From contig JAPZLL010000004.1 in assembly GCA_036250225.1 (NCBI GenBank), positions 992,001 through 1,056,000 of the forward strand: a stretch of 64,000 nt of DNA. Direction: 5' to 3'. Shown in pieces: positions 42,701 through 57,200 of this stretch. The position numbers and the translations under genes are program-made. Under the pieces are notes generated by a model. That model had not been told where the DNA came from. It searched no databases and saw only the letters and a list, made by a program, of their open reading frames with translations. This stretch comes from Cercophora sp. LCS_1 (taxonomy: Eukaryota > Ascomycota > Sordariomycetes > Sordariales > Lasiosphaeriaceae). Each line of letters starts with the position of its first letter. Position 1 is the first letter of the stretch.

Positions 42701-44988
42701 CGGTGCTGCCCAGCGTGATTCTTGCGAGAGCGATGATCATTTCCCGATTCTATCAGGTGGCTGCCACGCCGGAACATTTCCTGGGTTCGCTTCCACAGTT
42801 GCGCGATGCCAACTGCGATGGCTGTCGCATCTCACTGTCTCTGATGACGCGCTGGGAAGAAGACATGGGAGAGGATCCCTTGACGCCGCCCACGCTGCTG
42901 TTTTTCTCGACTATCGAATAGCGGCACCTCTGCCGAGAGATCGCATTCGGAACACTCCCAGCGGTAGGCGCCGCATTGACGCTTCCGGAGGCCAATGGCT
43001 TCATCATGATGGCGGTGAGGCAGGGAACCCTCACCATCACTCTTCAGATGACGGGGCTGCAACACATGGCAAGTGGGCATCCATCCTGGCTGATAGCTCG
43101 TGATGCCCGTCTGCATTACTAGACCCCTGAAGAGTGCTGGGATGCAAATGCGGACCTCGTCCGTGCCCTGCACCCGCACGAAGAGGGCAACGGCGCTGAT
43201 AGCTTCCCGTCCCGCGGCTGCTGGATCGTTGTGCTGACCGCGAATTGCCTTCCGGGTTTGTGGGGGGAATGCAGCCAGCCAGCCACTGTCGATATCGAGT
43301 CGGTCTGGTACGGCAGAGCTGCGGCTGTCCAGCAGCCACGCCCAACGACTGGTGTGGTGTGGTTCGATGCCAAGCCCCGCGCATTCGTTGGGAATGGGAT
43401 GTGTGCGACCTTCGGCCATGACGAATGCACATTTCGCGGTGACCTCCGCTGCGTGCGTCTGATGTTGCGTGAGGCAATTCTTGAAGGTGTTCGTCGTGGA
43501 CTAAGCAGCGGCAGTTGTGGCTTTTCGCTGAGTGTGTCGTCAACTCGTGGAGAAAAAGAAAAGAGCTTGTGGCTTGCTGGCGGAGAAAAACTTCCAATGG
43601 GTGCCAAGCGGATTGGGCGGCGAGCGGAGTTCGTGTCATGGACCCCGACGGCTCCACCCCCGCATGCTGGATTTAGGACCCAGGCCCCACCTTCGCAGCA
43701 GGGATCACGTATGGGACGGATCGAGCTGGCAATTTGGCACACACAATCCGGGAGCGGTGGATCTCCGGGCATCTGGAGGAACCCGGCGCATGACAGAGGG
43801 ATCAATTATTTGCGGGCGACGGTGGTGCGCTCTCAACTGTGCCAAACACGCGCGTCTCATCAATTGCTTCTCGCCCCTTTGTGTCACCCTCCCGTCTCTG
43901 GGTTGGCGGATTCGCAGCAGCTTCGCGGCCTCGATGCACGCTGACCCCGCCCTGCTGCCGACCTGCAAGACGCGATGCCCGCTTCGAAAAACCTCGCAGC
44001 ACCAGTCCGGATTCCGAAGCTTTCACACATCGTCGCCAAGTGCCGACTACCTGTGCGCTGAGTAGAGAGCTTTGACACTAGGCAACGTCTGGACTACGGT
44101 GCGGAGTAGCGTTGCCGTCGCCCTCACTTTGACACGTCGTTCGAGCCCCTCCAAGAGTCTTGGGTGCTCGCCAGCCTCCTGCCTAAGCCTCATCGAGGAC
44201 GGACCACGGAGGACGAACGCCATCAGAAGATCAGCAAGAGCATTCCACAGCGCATCGAGCGCGCCCAGTGGGGCCTGCTGCCGAGGAAAACATGGCGTCC
44301 TTGCTCCGGCTAGGTTCGCCTAGCTTGGGCAAGCTGGGGGCTCGTCCGCACTTGGCAGCAGCCAGCAAAGTAGGCCGTCTAGACACCGCGCTAGCTGCAG
44401 TGCACGACTTTCTCAACAGCGTCCCCTCGGGATCCTTGGACTTGTCACGACGTTTCCGTGCCGGCACATGGGCACAGCGGGCCCATCCCTACGCAGTGGA
44501 GTATTGCACGAGCGCAAATGATGCACCAGGCCTCGCAAAGTATTCGCATATTGGGCACGGGCTGCCATGGCCAATCGAGGGCGCGCCAGGAGCCGGCTCA
44601 GAGCAGCTGGTTCCTGGTTCCTGGTTCTTCACCCTGGCCAGCCCGAACCGAAGCACCTGGGAGCCCCTTCCTCCCCGCCGTGCGCTCGGGGTAGTACGCA
44701 GTACGTACCCACGGTGATAAGCATGCAGGCCCGCGGCTCTTGACATGTCGTCTGCGACCCTCCATTGTCTTGTTGCTTTTGCGAACTCTATTTCTATCCT
44801 GGGCCCCCCCGTCGTTCCCGCCTCCACCCATCTGTTCCGGACGTCAACCGCCAGAGCCTCACTCCCACCGCACCCGCGGCCTGCCTCGACATATGCCGAC
44901 TCACCGCTGCTAGCAATAACCGACCGCCTTTCGCTCGGAAATCGTCGCCGTTGTTGCTCCGCGGCCACCGGGCCTTGACACCGCAGCC
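39701..44988. other. Gene-poor interval, nothing recognised
   Basis: More than 5 kb without a supported gene. The 41-44.9 kb part is GC-rich, with overlapping open frames of up to about 240 codons on both strands near 43.1-43.9 kb that carry no domain. No transposon termini or RNA genes were seen. The end of the interval is the GPCR promoter and leader. Confidence 0.45.
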
Positions 44989-46493
44989 ATGGCGTTGACC
45001 GAGCAAGAATTGGACGCCGTCGTCGCGATCGAGCGAATCTGCTCCGTGTTTTCGTTGATGGGATGTTTGCTTGTCATCGTTACATTCTCATGTTCGGCCG
45101 CGTTCCGACAACGAGCCATCAACCGCATGGTCTTCTTCGCCACATTCGGCAACATGTTCACCAACGTAGCGACGCTGATGACGAGGTCGTACACGCAAAG
45201 TGTCGACTCCTTCGGGTGCCAGCTCCAGAGCTTCTTGATCCAAGTGTGAGCGTACCTTCCCGGTGCCCAATGTCCAGGCAGCTCATTCATTCCACAGATT
45301 CATGCAGGGTGATGCCTACTGGGCGTTGGCCATGGCCATCAACGTCTACCTGACGTTTTACCACAAGTTTGACGCCAGGGCGCTGCGAAAGATGGAGTTG
45401 CCCTACTTTCTCTGCTGCTATGGTATTCCGTTCGTCCCGGGCTTTACCTTTTTGTTTGTCAGTACAGAGTCGGCAGGCCGACCGTATGGTAATGCCGTTC
45501 TTTGGTGCTGGCTCAAGCCCGAGTGGGAGATCTACCGAATCGCCACTTTCTACGGCCCCATTTGGTAAGTTGCTCCCGTCCGCCTGCACGCTGACGCCTC
45601 GCTCACCGTTCTCCAGGGTTTCGATCGTGGTGGCCATTGGCATCTATATCCGAGCCGGGCGCGAGATTTACAAGAAGCGCAGAAAGATGCTCAACTTTAG
45701 CGGCTCTGCCTCTGTCAATCGGACGGCTGCCAATGACGAGCCGTTCTCGCCCACCCAAGACATTTTCGCTCCCGCCTTCAAGACCACTGAGGTCGTCCAG
45801 ACGACGGAGATTGTCCGTCCCGCCGGACCCACGACCGCCGGCATTCCCAACGAACCGGGCCCGGAGAAGAACAACACCGTCTCGTACTCGGTCACGATCT
45901 CGGCTGACAACCAGATGAACGACAACGAGTCTCTGGATGGGCTCGACGACACTGATACAGCTGCCCCATCGGTTCAGAGCAATGGCAAGGAGAAGGCTGC
46001 CCACGCTCGCATCAGCTCGACGGTCCAGGCAACGCCGAGCAGCGGGGTCGCCAACGTCCAAGCTCGCCGCCGCTTTCAGAAGAACTTGGAGGCACACAAG
46101 GCGACGTGGTCGTACGCAAAGTGCGCCCTCCTCTTTTTCGCCGTGCTACTCATTACCTGGATTCCGTCATCCGGCAATCGTGTGTACAGCATGGTCCACC
46201 ATGGCAGCGTATCGAAGCCACTTTTCTTCGCCTCGGCTTTCGTGTTGCCACTTCAGGGGTTCTGGAACGCTATCATCTACACGGTCACTTCGTGGACGGC
46301 GAGCAAAGAGTTCTGGGGCGGTATCCTGGCTACCATCTGGTCGCGGGGTCGCCAGCCCATTGTCGAGATCACGGCAGGCCGTCGCGAGACGAGACCGTCG
46401 GGCGGCATGTGGAAGAAGACCGAGGAGACGACCAGCATGGAGGATCTGACCGGCCACCGGGCGCAGCGCGCCGAGCGGATATCTCCGGTTTGA
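44989..46493 (+). CDS. cAMP-receptor-like G-protein-coupled receptor (GprH type)
   Basis: This is a seven-helix receptor of the Dictyostelium CAR-like fungal class. In Aspergillus, related GprH senses carbon/amino-acid status upstream of cAMP-PKA. Exons are 44989-45245, 45298-45564 and 45617-46493 (466 residues), with two 52 bp GT-AG introns. The first helix is IERICSVFSLMGCLLVIVTF, then INRMVFFATFGNMFTNVATLM. After splicing comes a long extracellular-side segment with Cys (SFGCQLQSFLIQ/VFMQGDAYWALAMAINVYL) and MELPYFLCCYGIPFVPGF. YRIATFYGPIW/VSIVVAIGIYI is next. A third cytoplasmic loop of roughly 170 residues (about 210-375), Ser/Thr/Glu-rich, precedes CALLFFAVLLITWIPSSGNR and the last helix. 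The long loop and cytoplasmic tail are expected G-protein contact and phosphorylation sites. It could couple to the same pathway as the RGS protein at 4646. Confidence 0.87.
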
Positions 46494-48205
46494 ACGGCCC
46501 AACGTTTTATTGTCTTTTAATTTTCCCTCCTTCGTTTACATACTTTTACGGCCCGTTTGTGGGCGCGTTTCGAGGGCAGGCGGTATATATGGTGCGCGCG
46601 CCCCTCAAACCATGGATGGCTCCCCCTCTTGTTGGGCCCTTGTCTGCGCCGGTGCATTTTTGGATTGAACGGGATGATGATTGCGAAGATAACTCTGGAT
46701 ACCCCTGGTGCGATTTATGCCGTCACGACTGTGGCGGGAAGTATTTACTCATGAGTGCGGACATGGACAATACCCCTGGCGGTGGTGTATCGGCGGCAGA
46801 TGGGCGGTCACTAAGAACGGAAAGCAGGCTGGATGTTAACGTCCGGGGAGCGGGGAGGCATCTGTTTGTTGCAGTCACCGTGTGGTGGCGTTTGTTGCAG
46901 GTTGTACACTAAGCAGCCTAGTCGGCATCAAAGCCGTGTTGTACATATACTGTGGCTTGCTGGGGTAGTAATCTCATATTGACACGCTGCGGTTCTGGTT
47001 GCTTGTGATGACGTTGGAGTCCCTGAGGCGTGTTCTCCGTTCTTCGATATGGTTGGCCTTCACCGAACCGGCGAACAGAAAAGGGTTTAGCGTGGCACTC
47101 AAACCGACCTCAACGGGACTGCGTTTGCTGCTCCCCATGTGAAAACGATACCCGGGGCACCACAGGTCTCGTACTCGTTCAAATTTGCGAGTATGCATTC
47201 GCTTGCCCGTTTCCTCACCCGCCGACTCACTGAGCGTTGGTATTGAACCCAGTCCCGCAGCGATTTGATACCGCGGTGAGCGAGGGACGAATCCCAAGGC
47301 CAACATCAAGCATGTCCGATTTTGGTAACACCGGGGTTGTGATTGGGCTTTTCGAGTTTTGGGATTGATCGTGCCCAAAAGACAGTTGTCGGTGTCAATT
47401 TGGGCGAGAAACCACTTCCACCGTCAGCAAAAATTGAAGCGATGTCTGGAGCGTTTGCATCCTGCGGGCATCATCGGGTTCCACAGCGAAAGCCCTTCTC
47501 CCAGAAATCCAACCGGAACCTTTCTGTCCACAATGATGTTGAGCGGTGTGACGTCACGGTTCCCTCTAGAAAATGAAAGAAATGTGTTGCTGCGATGCAA
47601 CATGGAAAGAGCGACATCTGAGGTTGGGAGGTCTCCTGTGCTCTGGGCCATGACTGGTCTTCATCCCCTGCTGTCAACCAACGCCCAGTCATTTTTTTCT
47701 GGGGGTCTCCCATCGGGCATTTCATTTTGCATGTCTTTGCTGCCTAACAGTGATGGGCCGTGGGCGAGTCGCTTCTTCGCTGCGACACATTCGACAGCCG
47801 CTCGCAGCGGCCAGGCGGAATCGGCTGCGTTGAGGCCACCAGAGCAATCAAACTTCCAGTTGGTGCCAGTTTTTCTTTTCCTTGCGAAACTTTCTTTGTG
47901 CCGTCCACAGCCAGGAAACTTTCTCGACACCTGTCTCTGATCTTTCTTGACTCCTTCTCGCCTCAGTTTTTGTGTTCCCCCACTTGCACCCGCCTGTTCA
48001 AGTTTTTGCTGTCAAGTCCTCGCCATTCTCAAACACACTCACCGGAAGGGACCCCGTGTTGACTCTCGCCGGCTTTGCGGAGGTTCTCCGCGTGGCCCTT
48101 TTTTTTTTTCCTCGCCGAAGGCTTTGTCGCCCTCTTCACCGTTCTCTTCGCTAGATTGCTTGCCAGTCGTCCTCACGGCTGGCAATCTCTTCCCCGGGGG
48201 CAATC
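46494..48205. other. Intergenic region before the giant gene
   Basis: No gene was recognised. The 3' 270 bp (47935-48205) are strongly pyrimidine-rich, including a T-run at 48098-48110, and probably form the promoter and leader of the DUF3638/DUF3645 gene. Confidence 0.45.
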
Positions 48206-51200
48206 ATGTCTCTCAACTACATTGTCACTCATACCTTCCTCCCTCCAAAGCTACCCCAAGGGGACGATGAAAATGCCAGCTACGACAGTGAGATGGCGCA
48301 GATGCTTTCTGCTTCGCTGAAGCTGTTCATGCGACATGAGCCTGAGTCGGCTGCGTGTTTGACACCTGCGGTACGTACGAGCTCGGGGATCAATATCTCT
48401 TTCTCGTCTCATGAATTCATCTCTATTGTTTGAATCACATTACCTCTACGTCGATTCCGACCAATGGCTGACAATTTTCTTTGGGAAACAGGTCAAAATG
48501 CTCGAGCGCATGCAACACACTGCAGCCAATTCTCATTCATCGAAGGCAGCTGTCGTCAAGGAAATGTTGCGAGGGCTTGAGACCAACGGTATTACTCCAG
48601 ACACCAGATATCGTTCACCAGTACTGACTTTGGGCGGAGACCATGCAGCTTTCCATCTTCGAGCGCAAAACAGCGGGCTTCTCATTACAGTTCGCAGTGA
48701 CGATGTTCTTTGCGAAACCTTCGAGTTGCTGGCTCCCAACTCGGCTGCCATGGCATCTACAGGGGCTTTGGTCAGAGAGTTTCCGGACCATGCCTCCACC
48801 GTCCCACGCCAAACATTCTTCAAACACAACTTCCTGGATGTTTTTGTCCATGCGATTTGCAAGCTGGACGCCGATGCTGCGCCAAGCGCCAGACCCAAAA
48901 CATCAAAGGCGGGAGTTATTCTGGACGAGGAACGGGACACGCTCTCGCCTTTCCTTGTCACGGGCATGCTCAACGACATCCTTGCTGGACTTGGTCAGAG
49001 CGTTGAGCCACCACGGATTGTCAAACGGAGTCGAGAGCAAGTCAGTTGGAGCAATGAGCGTCTCCCATTTCATCGATCTGCTGCCTGGCTTCTTCTCAGA
49101 GTCGTTCTGCGTTTAATTCTGGACCGCAAGACCAACCAAAGCTGGTATAAGCCGGTGATGGCGTTTCATCACAGTTGTCTCTTGTCCCAAGCAACTTGGT
49201 CCCCGACCCTCGAGAGCGGTCTCATCTTCTGCATGAGCGCCAAGATTGCTCATCGAATTGCAAAGATTGATCCGCCGGCATCAACAGCGTGGCTTCGAGA
49301 AGTCATTCTCACCGTTGAGAAGAGCCGATCAATTCTAGATCAGCGTTGGAAGAGAGCACAACTTTCCAACAACCGAGGGCTCCACTTGGGTAAATTGGAG
49401 CGCCTCAACTTCTTTGAGGACTCGAATCTTCATCTTCAGCACTTGGGATCACATTTGCACTGGGTAGACTCGAGGGCACTAGCTCATCAGGGCGATCCTG
49501 GACCCGGCGATATAACCACATTCACTGGGCTCTCTCCTTACCAGCTACCGGCTTCGGACTTCCTGACATCGGGTCCCAAGCCAATGAACCATTTCAAAGT
49601 ATTGGAGCTCGAGCACTGGATTGAAACGAACTTGCCGGATTGGCTTCACAGCTTTACGAGACAGATGTGCAGCAGTACGACAGCTACGACTCAGGCGACT
49701 CTCGTTCAGCTTGGAGATCTCATCGACAAATATCACGAACATGGCCGCAACATCTACCGGCATGCCCCTGACGGTCTGTCCATCATGTATCTGTGCGTCA
49801 TGGAGTTGTGGGTTGCGATGGATACCATTGCTGGGGCGGCCACGCCGTTGCTGCTCAAGTATAACCCGAATTTTCCCCAAGGTCTTCTCTATCCTCTTCT
49901 TCTCGAAACAAAGGATGAGATGTTGCGGTTGCAACGGGTAGAGAGGTATCTTTCCAACCGCGAATCTGGGAGGTATGGCTCTGCATTTGGCCATTTCGGG
50001 GAACCAAGCTCCCTTGCGGTGCAATACTTTGACTCGTCGAAATATCACCAAGATTTGCGGAGACGCATTGAGATCAAGGCACAACACCAGAGAGAAGAAA
50101 AGATACGAGAGTACAGAAAGAAACGAGCCGAGTACGTCCGGCTGACCTGCGAACACGACGCCATGTCCTGCAACGACACTCTGGATCGTTATGGAGATTT
50201 CGTTCATATCGACCATTTCTGTTCCCGTTGCAAAGTTGATGAGAAGATGAAAGGACTGTTCATTTCCGTCCACGAGTGGCCTTTACCGCACCATGATGAC
50301 CAAGCAAAAGCAGTGGTTTTCGAGCTCGATGTTTCAAGCCCCGTCAAGATCTGGCGAGACACCACTTTGCTGTTATTGACTCATGTCTTTGGGAAGAAGG
50401 AAGAAAGCTCCACCAAGAGACTCTATTACGCGGCTTACTACTCAGCTTTGCAGCCGTTCGCCAAGTCAATCGGTCGTCTGCATCCAGGGTCCGAAGTGAA
50501 GCCAATGGAAAGCTCTCATTACAGGGACAAGCACATCAGTGCAGCGAGCGAGGAAAACATCTGTGTTCCACATGCCTCCCGGTACAGTTATCACGACCTG
50601 AATCAAGGAGAGTGCTACTCCCCGACGAAGACTGCTCGCGTCCCAGAAGACTGCTCATTTGCTGTACTGGCAACAAACCCCCTGTTCGAGGCCTGGATTC
50701 GTTCGACCGGCCACACCTCCAACGCCGTGATAGCCTCACAAGCGAACTGCCCGCTGAACATGCCCTTGGAGGCATTTAGGGCCTTTGGGAATCTTCGGGC
50801 GGGTCTTCTACTTCAATGGGCCAATATACTTTGCCATATGGTTATTCCTTCCCTGGATTTCAACAAGCGGTCGACGTATGCTCTTGTCATGCAAGCATCC
50901 CTCGAGGCTGGCCCAAGTGAAAGCCACGAATCTCCGATGCGCCTCGCGCACCTTGACGCTTTTGAACAGGGGTTTGCGGCAAAGATCATCACCGCAATCT
51001 CTGAGGCACTTGGAAGGCTGCGTGAGAGTTGGCAAAACGATACCGGTGTGTCTTTACTCGCTTGCCTCACCACGCGAGTGCTACATTTGGCCTCATGCGG
51101 CATGATCGCGAATCTTGCGTTGGGAAGCCTCTCCGAGCTCCGACAAGTGACGATTACCTGGGCACGGCAGCTGTTTGAGAAGCTAAACGAAAGCAACGTC

Positions 51201-54200
51201 GAAACTGATCGCAGCGTTTGGGTCAAGCGCCTCCTCCTGTCATCCTTGGTATGCGCGTCAACTTTCGATCTAACCTTGGAGCATCTCAAATCGGTCTTGG
51301 GCCACAAAGAAAACGTCTCAATTCTTGTGAAGGCTTGCATCCTGATACACGACCACCTCCCTGGCAGCGGTGACCCAGAGGAGCCAATATCCAAGTTCCT
51401 GCTGTCTCGATGGCGCAGAATCATGCACAGGTGTTGCACCATTATCGCGACCGAGGTCACTGAAAACGGGAATAGCGGTCTTGATGAAGCAGTAACATTC
51501 TTTTGGGCGGATTATGCGCCTTCAGGGGTTGGTTGGCAGTGCCGGAAAACCCCCCAAATACACGTCCTGGAATCAAGAACTCGACAGGGCCCAAGTCGCA
51601 ATGGGGACGGAGAGATCAACACTGGCATGAGTGTCACATTCAACATCTTGACCGGCAGTTTGCTTGTGAATGGCGTTCCCCTGTCCAAGCTTCCAAAGGA
51701 GTACCAGGACCATCCAACATTTCTCCGGCTTTTTGGCCCAAAGATCCTCAATGTCATGCCGTCAACTCTTCCGGGTATGACATTCTCTTCTTCCCAGAAA
51801 CAGGAGGGGTGGGTGGTTCACTTTTCCATGAAGGACGGAAAACTCATCATCCAAGCTGTCCGCTCCGGCTTTAAGAATGACGGAGCGAGCGGTGAGGGAG
51901 ATCCTGGCCAAGGGAGAACGGTTTGGGAGTTCCTGCCCCCAGGCAGTTTTCACGAGGACTTGTCGGCGACGTTCGTCGAGAACTACTCACATTGGATCGA
52001 CTTGTCATCGCGAATCATTCAATTTCGGCCCGTTGCCAAGCCGTGGACTGCTTCGAAGGGCACATGGACAATGCGTTTTGACGACAGTGGTCGGGCCTTG
52101 CTGAGGAACGCTGGTTACTCTGTGATCGAGCCCAAGAGCAACACCGCGACCCAAATATCTGCGGTTATGCGCCCGATTGAAGGCGAGCGACATATCGACC
52201 TCATGTGGAAAGACACAGGGAGCACCGACAAAGTACTGCGTGAGTTGGTGATCAACCTCCCGAGGCTCTCAATCTCGTTCTTGCTGGAGGAGGGATCATC
52301 AAACATTCGGTCGAAAAACTACACAGGGATGTTCATTGATCGGTCGCAATGCCTGAGCTCCTTGGTTGGGTTGGAGAACAAACTGATTCTTCGATCCCAT
52401 TCTATCGGCTCACCACCTTCTCGACTAGTTCTAGTTCCTCGAGGGGAGGTCTTGTCCAGTTGCAATACGGAACACGTCAGAGTTACGATACACCCAGAGA
52501 TTCACTTGGGACGCATTCTTTACGACTCGTTCCAGATTGATGATACACTTGGACAACTAAAGGACAGCGGAGCTTTGGAGAGCAAGTTGTTCTTGTGCCT
52601 CTTGCACGCCGTTACCTCGAACTGTGTCCCGGATCCTTTGACGGGGCGAACCGGAACAGAAGAATCATTGAGAATCCTTGGATCGGCTGCCGTTCGGTCC
52701 TTTCAGAATCTCGAGGAAGCATCGCGCCAACTCCTTCAGAAGATTGCCAACCTCTCCCCAAGGCGGTCGTGGTACCCAGAGCACCTTCAAGTGATGGAAC
52801 GAGTGGAGTGGTCACGCGATCTCCCTATGTTATCTCAACACGAGGACTTCTGGACTACGGCTGTCTCGATAATCCAGAGCGCCAAAGAATTCGAGGGCGT
52901 GTTTCCGACAGACGTGTCTAGCACCTCGACTTCCTCCAGGGAGCTTGTCGACCTATGGTCAGTTCCTCTACTTGTCCAGAGAGCTGGCATAAGGAACGCA
53001 ATCTTCCGGACTTCCGAGTATGGGGCGGAACAACACTTTGATCGTTTGGGAATCCATGACCGGGTTTACCAAGGGACCATGAAGAGAATTAATGGTCCTT
53101 CAACGTGTGACCGCATCAGCGTGATAGCGAGGACCCTCGAGGCTGGACAACAGAAGCTGCTGAAGACTCCAAGCGAAAACATGAAGCGTCTGATCAACCA
53201 AGCCAATGGGGATGTGTTTGTTGGAGAACCCAATGTCCAACTCGCCCTCAGCCTCGACATGCTCAATCGATCGCAGATCAAGGGGGCTTGGTGTGGTTTA
53301 CATCGAGCCCTTACTGCGGAGTCTAATAAGTACCAGAAAATTTTCTTCCTCGCAACCCTTTTGTATGCCGAGAAGGAAGAATGGGAGGTGGTTCAGGCTT
53401 TGATGGCTTTTTCGAGCATTGATGACTTCGTATCCGAGATCACACCACCGGATTTTCCCCGTTTTGACCTCACCGTCAACCGCACAAGCCTTCCCGATAA
53501 GGTCAAGAACTTGGTTCGCGAGAAGAGGACCCCATTTGAAGCATGGAGTTGTAAATGGCAGCTCTCAAAAGGGGTGTCAGAGTCGAACTATCAATTTAGC
53601 AGACGCCAGAAGACCCAATGGGGGCAACAAACAGAGAATGCGGTTCAAGCATTGTCCGAACACTTTCGTCATCAGTACTCCAGCTCCTGGACGATACACG
53701 CCCCTCAAGGAAAAACGCGTCGGGAGTGGAGGAAGCATGTTAATGTCGACAAGGCAGTCGAGGAAGTGCAGCAACTTGTCGAGACCGCACGGAGATCGTA
53801 CGACTTTGATCGGTATCTGGACAGGGTGGTGGCGAGGATGACTGCTGCGCCACTGGTTCCAGACACCACAAGCACGCGACGCAGAACGGAGACAACACCA
53901 AACGGTGATCTGAGCTATCCAAGGCCAAACGGGCTTATCCGGGCTTCAGAATTATTCTTGGGGCCTGCGCCCGTTGTCGCCAGGCCGTTACTCAAACCTT
54001 GTCAGGGCTCAGACGCACAAGTTGAGGCGTCACAGAAAATTGACAAGGCATCTTCAAAGTGCCGAAATGCCGTGGCCCCCCTCCTTGAAGCCCTCGCCAA
54101 AATCAAGGGACCTGAAAAGTTGCAGAGATCGTACATTGAAGAGCTCAGTCGCAGCGCTGAGAGCCTGGCAGAGTGTCCACGACCCGTCATTACCTCGTGT

Positions 54201-57200
54201 GAGGGCTTGGGCGAGACGCTGGAACTTGATGCAGCAACCTTGTGGGAGACCGTGAAATCAATCAGAGAAAGCATCACTGAGAAGCTCTTTTGCGGGTCGG
54301 TCGCTCATAAGATCTGCAGAATTGCCGGCGTCTACCCTCGCGTCACCGCGGTTTTCCTCTTGAAGCGTCTGTCGAGGAACTCTGGGGATGCACAGTGTAT
54401 CTCAGGAAAGGGCTGGCTCGACGCGGTGGTCAACTACGGCATCGCCATTGCGTACTGGCAGCGTGCTGAGAGGCTTGTTGCTTGCAGCAAAGATTCGGGT
54501 AGAAGAAGCGACTTGTTGAGAGAGCTCTCTAACAGGGGAAGTCATGACGAGTGGGACCCCATTAATAACCCCGAGTCGCTTCTCCTTGAGGTTGAGCAGG
54601 GAATTTTGATCCGCCCGGTTCAGCAACGCGTTGCCGCAGAGATGATGTCTCCTCCAGATGAGAAGAACGCCGTAATGCAACTCAACATGGGCGAAGGAAA
54701 GAGTTCTGTCATTGTCCCAATTGTTGCTTCGGCCCTAGGGGATGGGAAGAGGCTTGTCCGTATTGTGGTTCCGAAACCGCAATCGAAACAAATGGTTCAC
54801 ATGCTCATCACCAAGCTCGGTGGACTGATCGGCAGGCAAGTTTTCTACCTGCCACTTTCTCGGTCGGTCCGGCTGTCTCCTTCACAAGCCAAGACTGTCG
54901 GCGACATGATCGAACGCTGCAGACTTGAGGGTGGCATACTTCTCGTTCAACCTGAGCATTTGTTGTCTTTCAAGCTAATGGGCATCGAAAACACCTTGAG
55001 TGACCGGCAAACAGATGACTTGGGGAGACAGCTTGTCAACCTCTACCAAAAGTTCGAGGATGCATCACGGGACATTGTGGATGAGAGTGACGAGAATTTC
55101 AGCGTCAAATTTGAGCTGATATACACCATGGGAACTCAAGGACCGATCGATATGAGTCCAGACCGGTGGCTCATCGTTCAAGAACTCCTCCGCATCACAT
55201 TGGAAGTGGCGAGGGAGATTTCGGCGGCCGCGACCGATACTCCAACTCAAGGGCTTCTTGTTGAAGAACGCGGGCGGGCTCGTTTCCCGACGATCCGCAT
55301 TCTGGAAGAGTCGTCTGGCCAATCTTTCGTCACCGCCATTGCGAAAAGAATTTTCGAGGCTGGCCTCCGAGGCTTCCCAATCCACAACCAGACCGAAAAA
55401 ATGAAGAAGGCACTCTTAGCTTATATGCTTCACGAGAATGTCGACGCCGAAACCATCGCTGAAGTCCAAGACGCGGAGATGGGGTTGTTCACTGCAGATG
55501 GAACTCGAAACGTTCTTCTCCTGTTGCGTGGTTTGCTCGCGAAGGGGATCATCAATTTCGCATTGGGTCAGAAACGGTTTCGCGTCAACTACGGACTGGC
55601 CCCAGACCGCCAGCCAGCAACCATGCTCGCCGTTCCGTACCGGGCCAAGGACATGCCATCGCCTCGCTCCGAGTTCAGCCATCCTGATGTCATCATCTTT
55701 TTGACATGTCTGAGCTACTACTACCGTGGATTGTCGGCAGCAGAGCTCTTTACCACATTGGAAATTCTCGGCAAGTCAGACCAGGCGGAGCAAGAGTATG
55801 AGCTGTGGGTCGACGCGGCGGTGGATCTGCCAGACACCCTCCGACACTTCTCCGCCATCAACCTGAAGGACAAGCCGCAGATCGAAAGCAAAATCTTCCC
55901 CGCCTTGCGGTATTCGAAGCCTACGATTGACCTTTACCTCGCCAACGTAGTCTTTCCGAAAGAGATGAAGCAGTTCCCGGACAAGCTCTCTGCCTCGGGG
56001 TGGGATCTCGCGAAGCAAAAGCCACACCCCTTGACGGGGTTTAGCGGAACCAACGACTCAAAGCACGTTCTACCCTTGTCGGTAAAGCCCCTTGATTTGC
56101 CTCAGCAGCGACACACCAATGCTGTTGTCCTGAGTTGCCTCCTGCGAGAGGAGAACAAGGTGCTCGAGCTCCAAGACGGGTTGTCTCGGTTTTCAGCGCT
56201 CACGGTAAAGGCTCTTCTTGATGCTGTGACCCAGTCTGGAGAGTCGATGAGGGTGATTCTTGATGTTGGCGCACAAATAGTCGAGTGCGGGAACCTAGAG
56301 CTTTCCCGGCGTTGGCTTGAACTCACCCCGCCAACAACGACTGATGCCGTCATCTTCTTCAACGGCAGCGACGAGCTTTCCGTCGTTACTAGGGACGGGC
56401 GTATCGAACATTTTCTCACGTCCGCCTTTGCGGCCCAGACAGACCGCTGTTTGGTGTTCTTGGATCAAGCCCACACCCGGGGGACAGATCTCCGTCTTCC
56501 CGACTCATACCGTGCCGCCGTCACCCTTGGGCCTGGAATTACAAAGGACACCCTCGTTCAAGGTAGGACCTCTGACTCCCACCTAGCTATGGTGTGTCAG
56601 CTAACAAGTATTCAGCCTGCATGAGAATGAGAAAGCTCGGCCAGGGACAGTCCGTCACCTTCTGTGTCTCTCCTGAGATGCAGAAGCGGATCCACGAATT
56701 GAAGGGGACGACCTCAAGAATCACAGTTCAAGATGTCTTGACTTGGTCGATTTCGGAAACTTGGGAGGATGCAGTGCGAAGCGTTCCCCTCTGGAGCACC
56801 CAAGGCATTCGGCACCAGCACCAGGAGGTCATCTGGCAGAGAGCAGCCGATGCTGGCTTCACAGCCGAGCATGTAGACGGCTACCTTGAAAAGGAGAGCC
56901 AAACTCTGAAGGAACGTTATCTTCCTGGAGCAAATGAAGGTGGACGCAGCGAAGCATCCAAGCTCCTATCGAAGCTGATGGCCTGGCCCGAGTCGAGTAC
57001 CCGGTGCGAACAACTCGAGGCCATTCAGCGCAAGAGCGAGGAGTTTAGCTACACCAACACTGCGACCAACGCTAATCTTCAGGAGGAACAAGAGCGTGAA
57101 CTCGCTCCCGAGATTGAACAGGAGCGGCATATCGAACGCCCGGAACCCATGGAGCCAGCTATTCCTCACCTACACGAAGATGTCGTTCATTTCGTTCGTA

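Noticed and set aside
43119..43944. Overlapping frames above 200 codons on both strands
   Set aside because: Open frames on both strands in GC-rich DNA with no domain or signal peptide; could not choose one as real.
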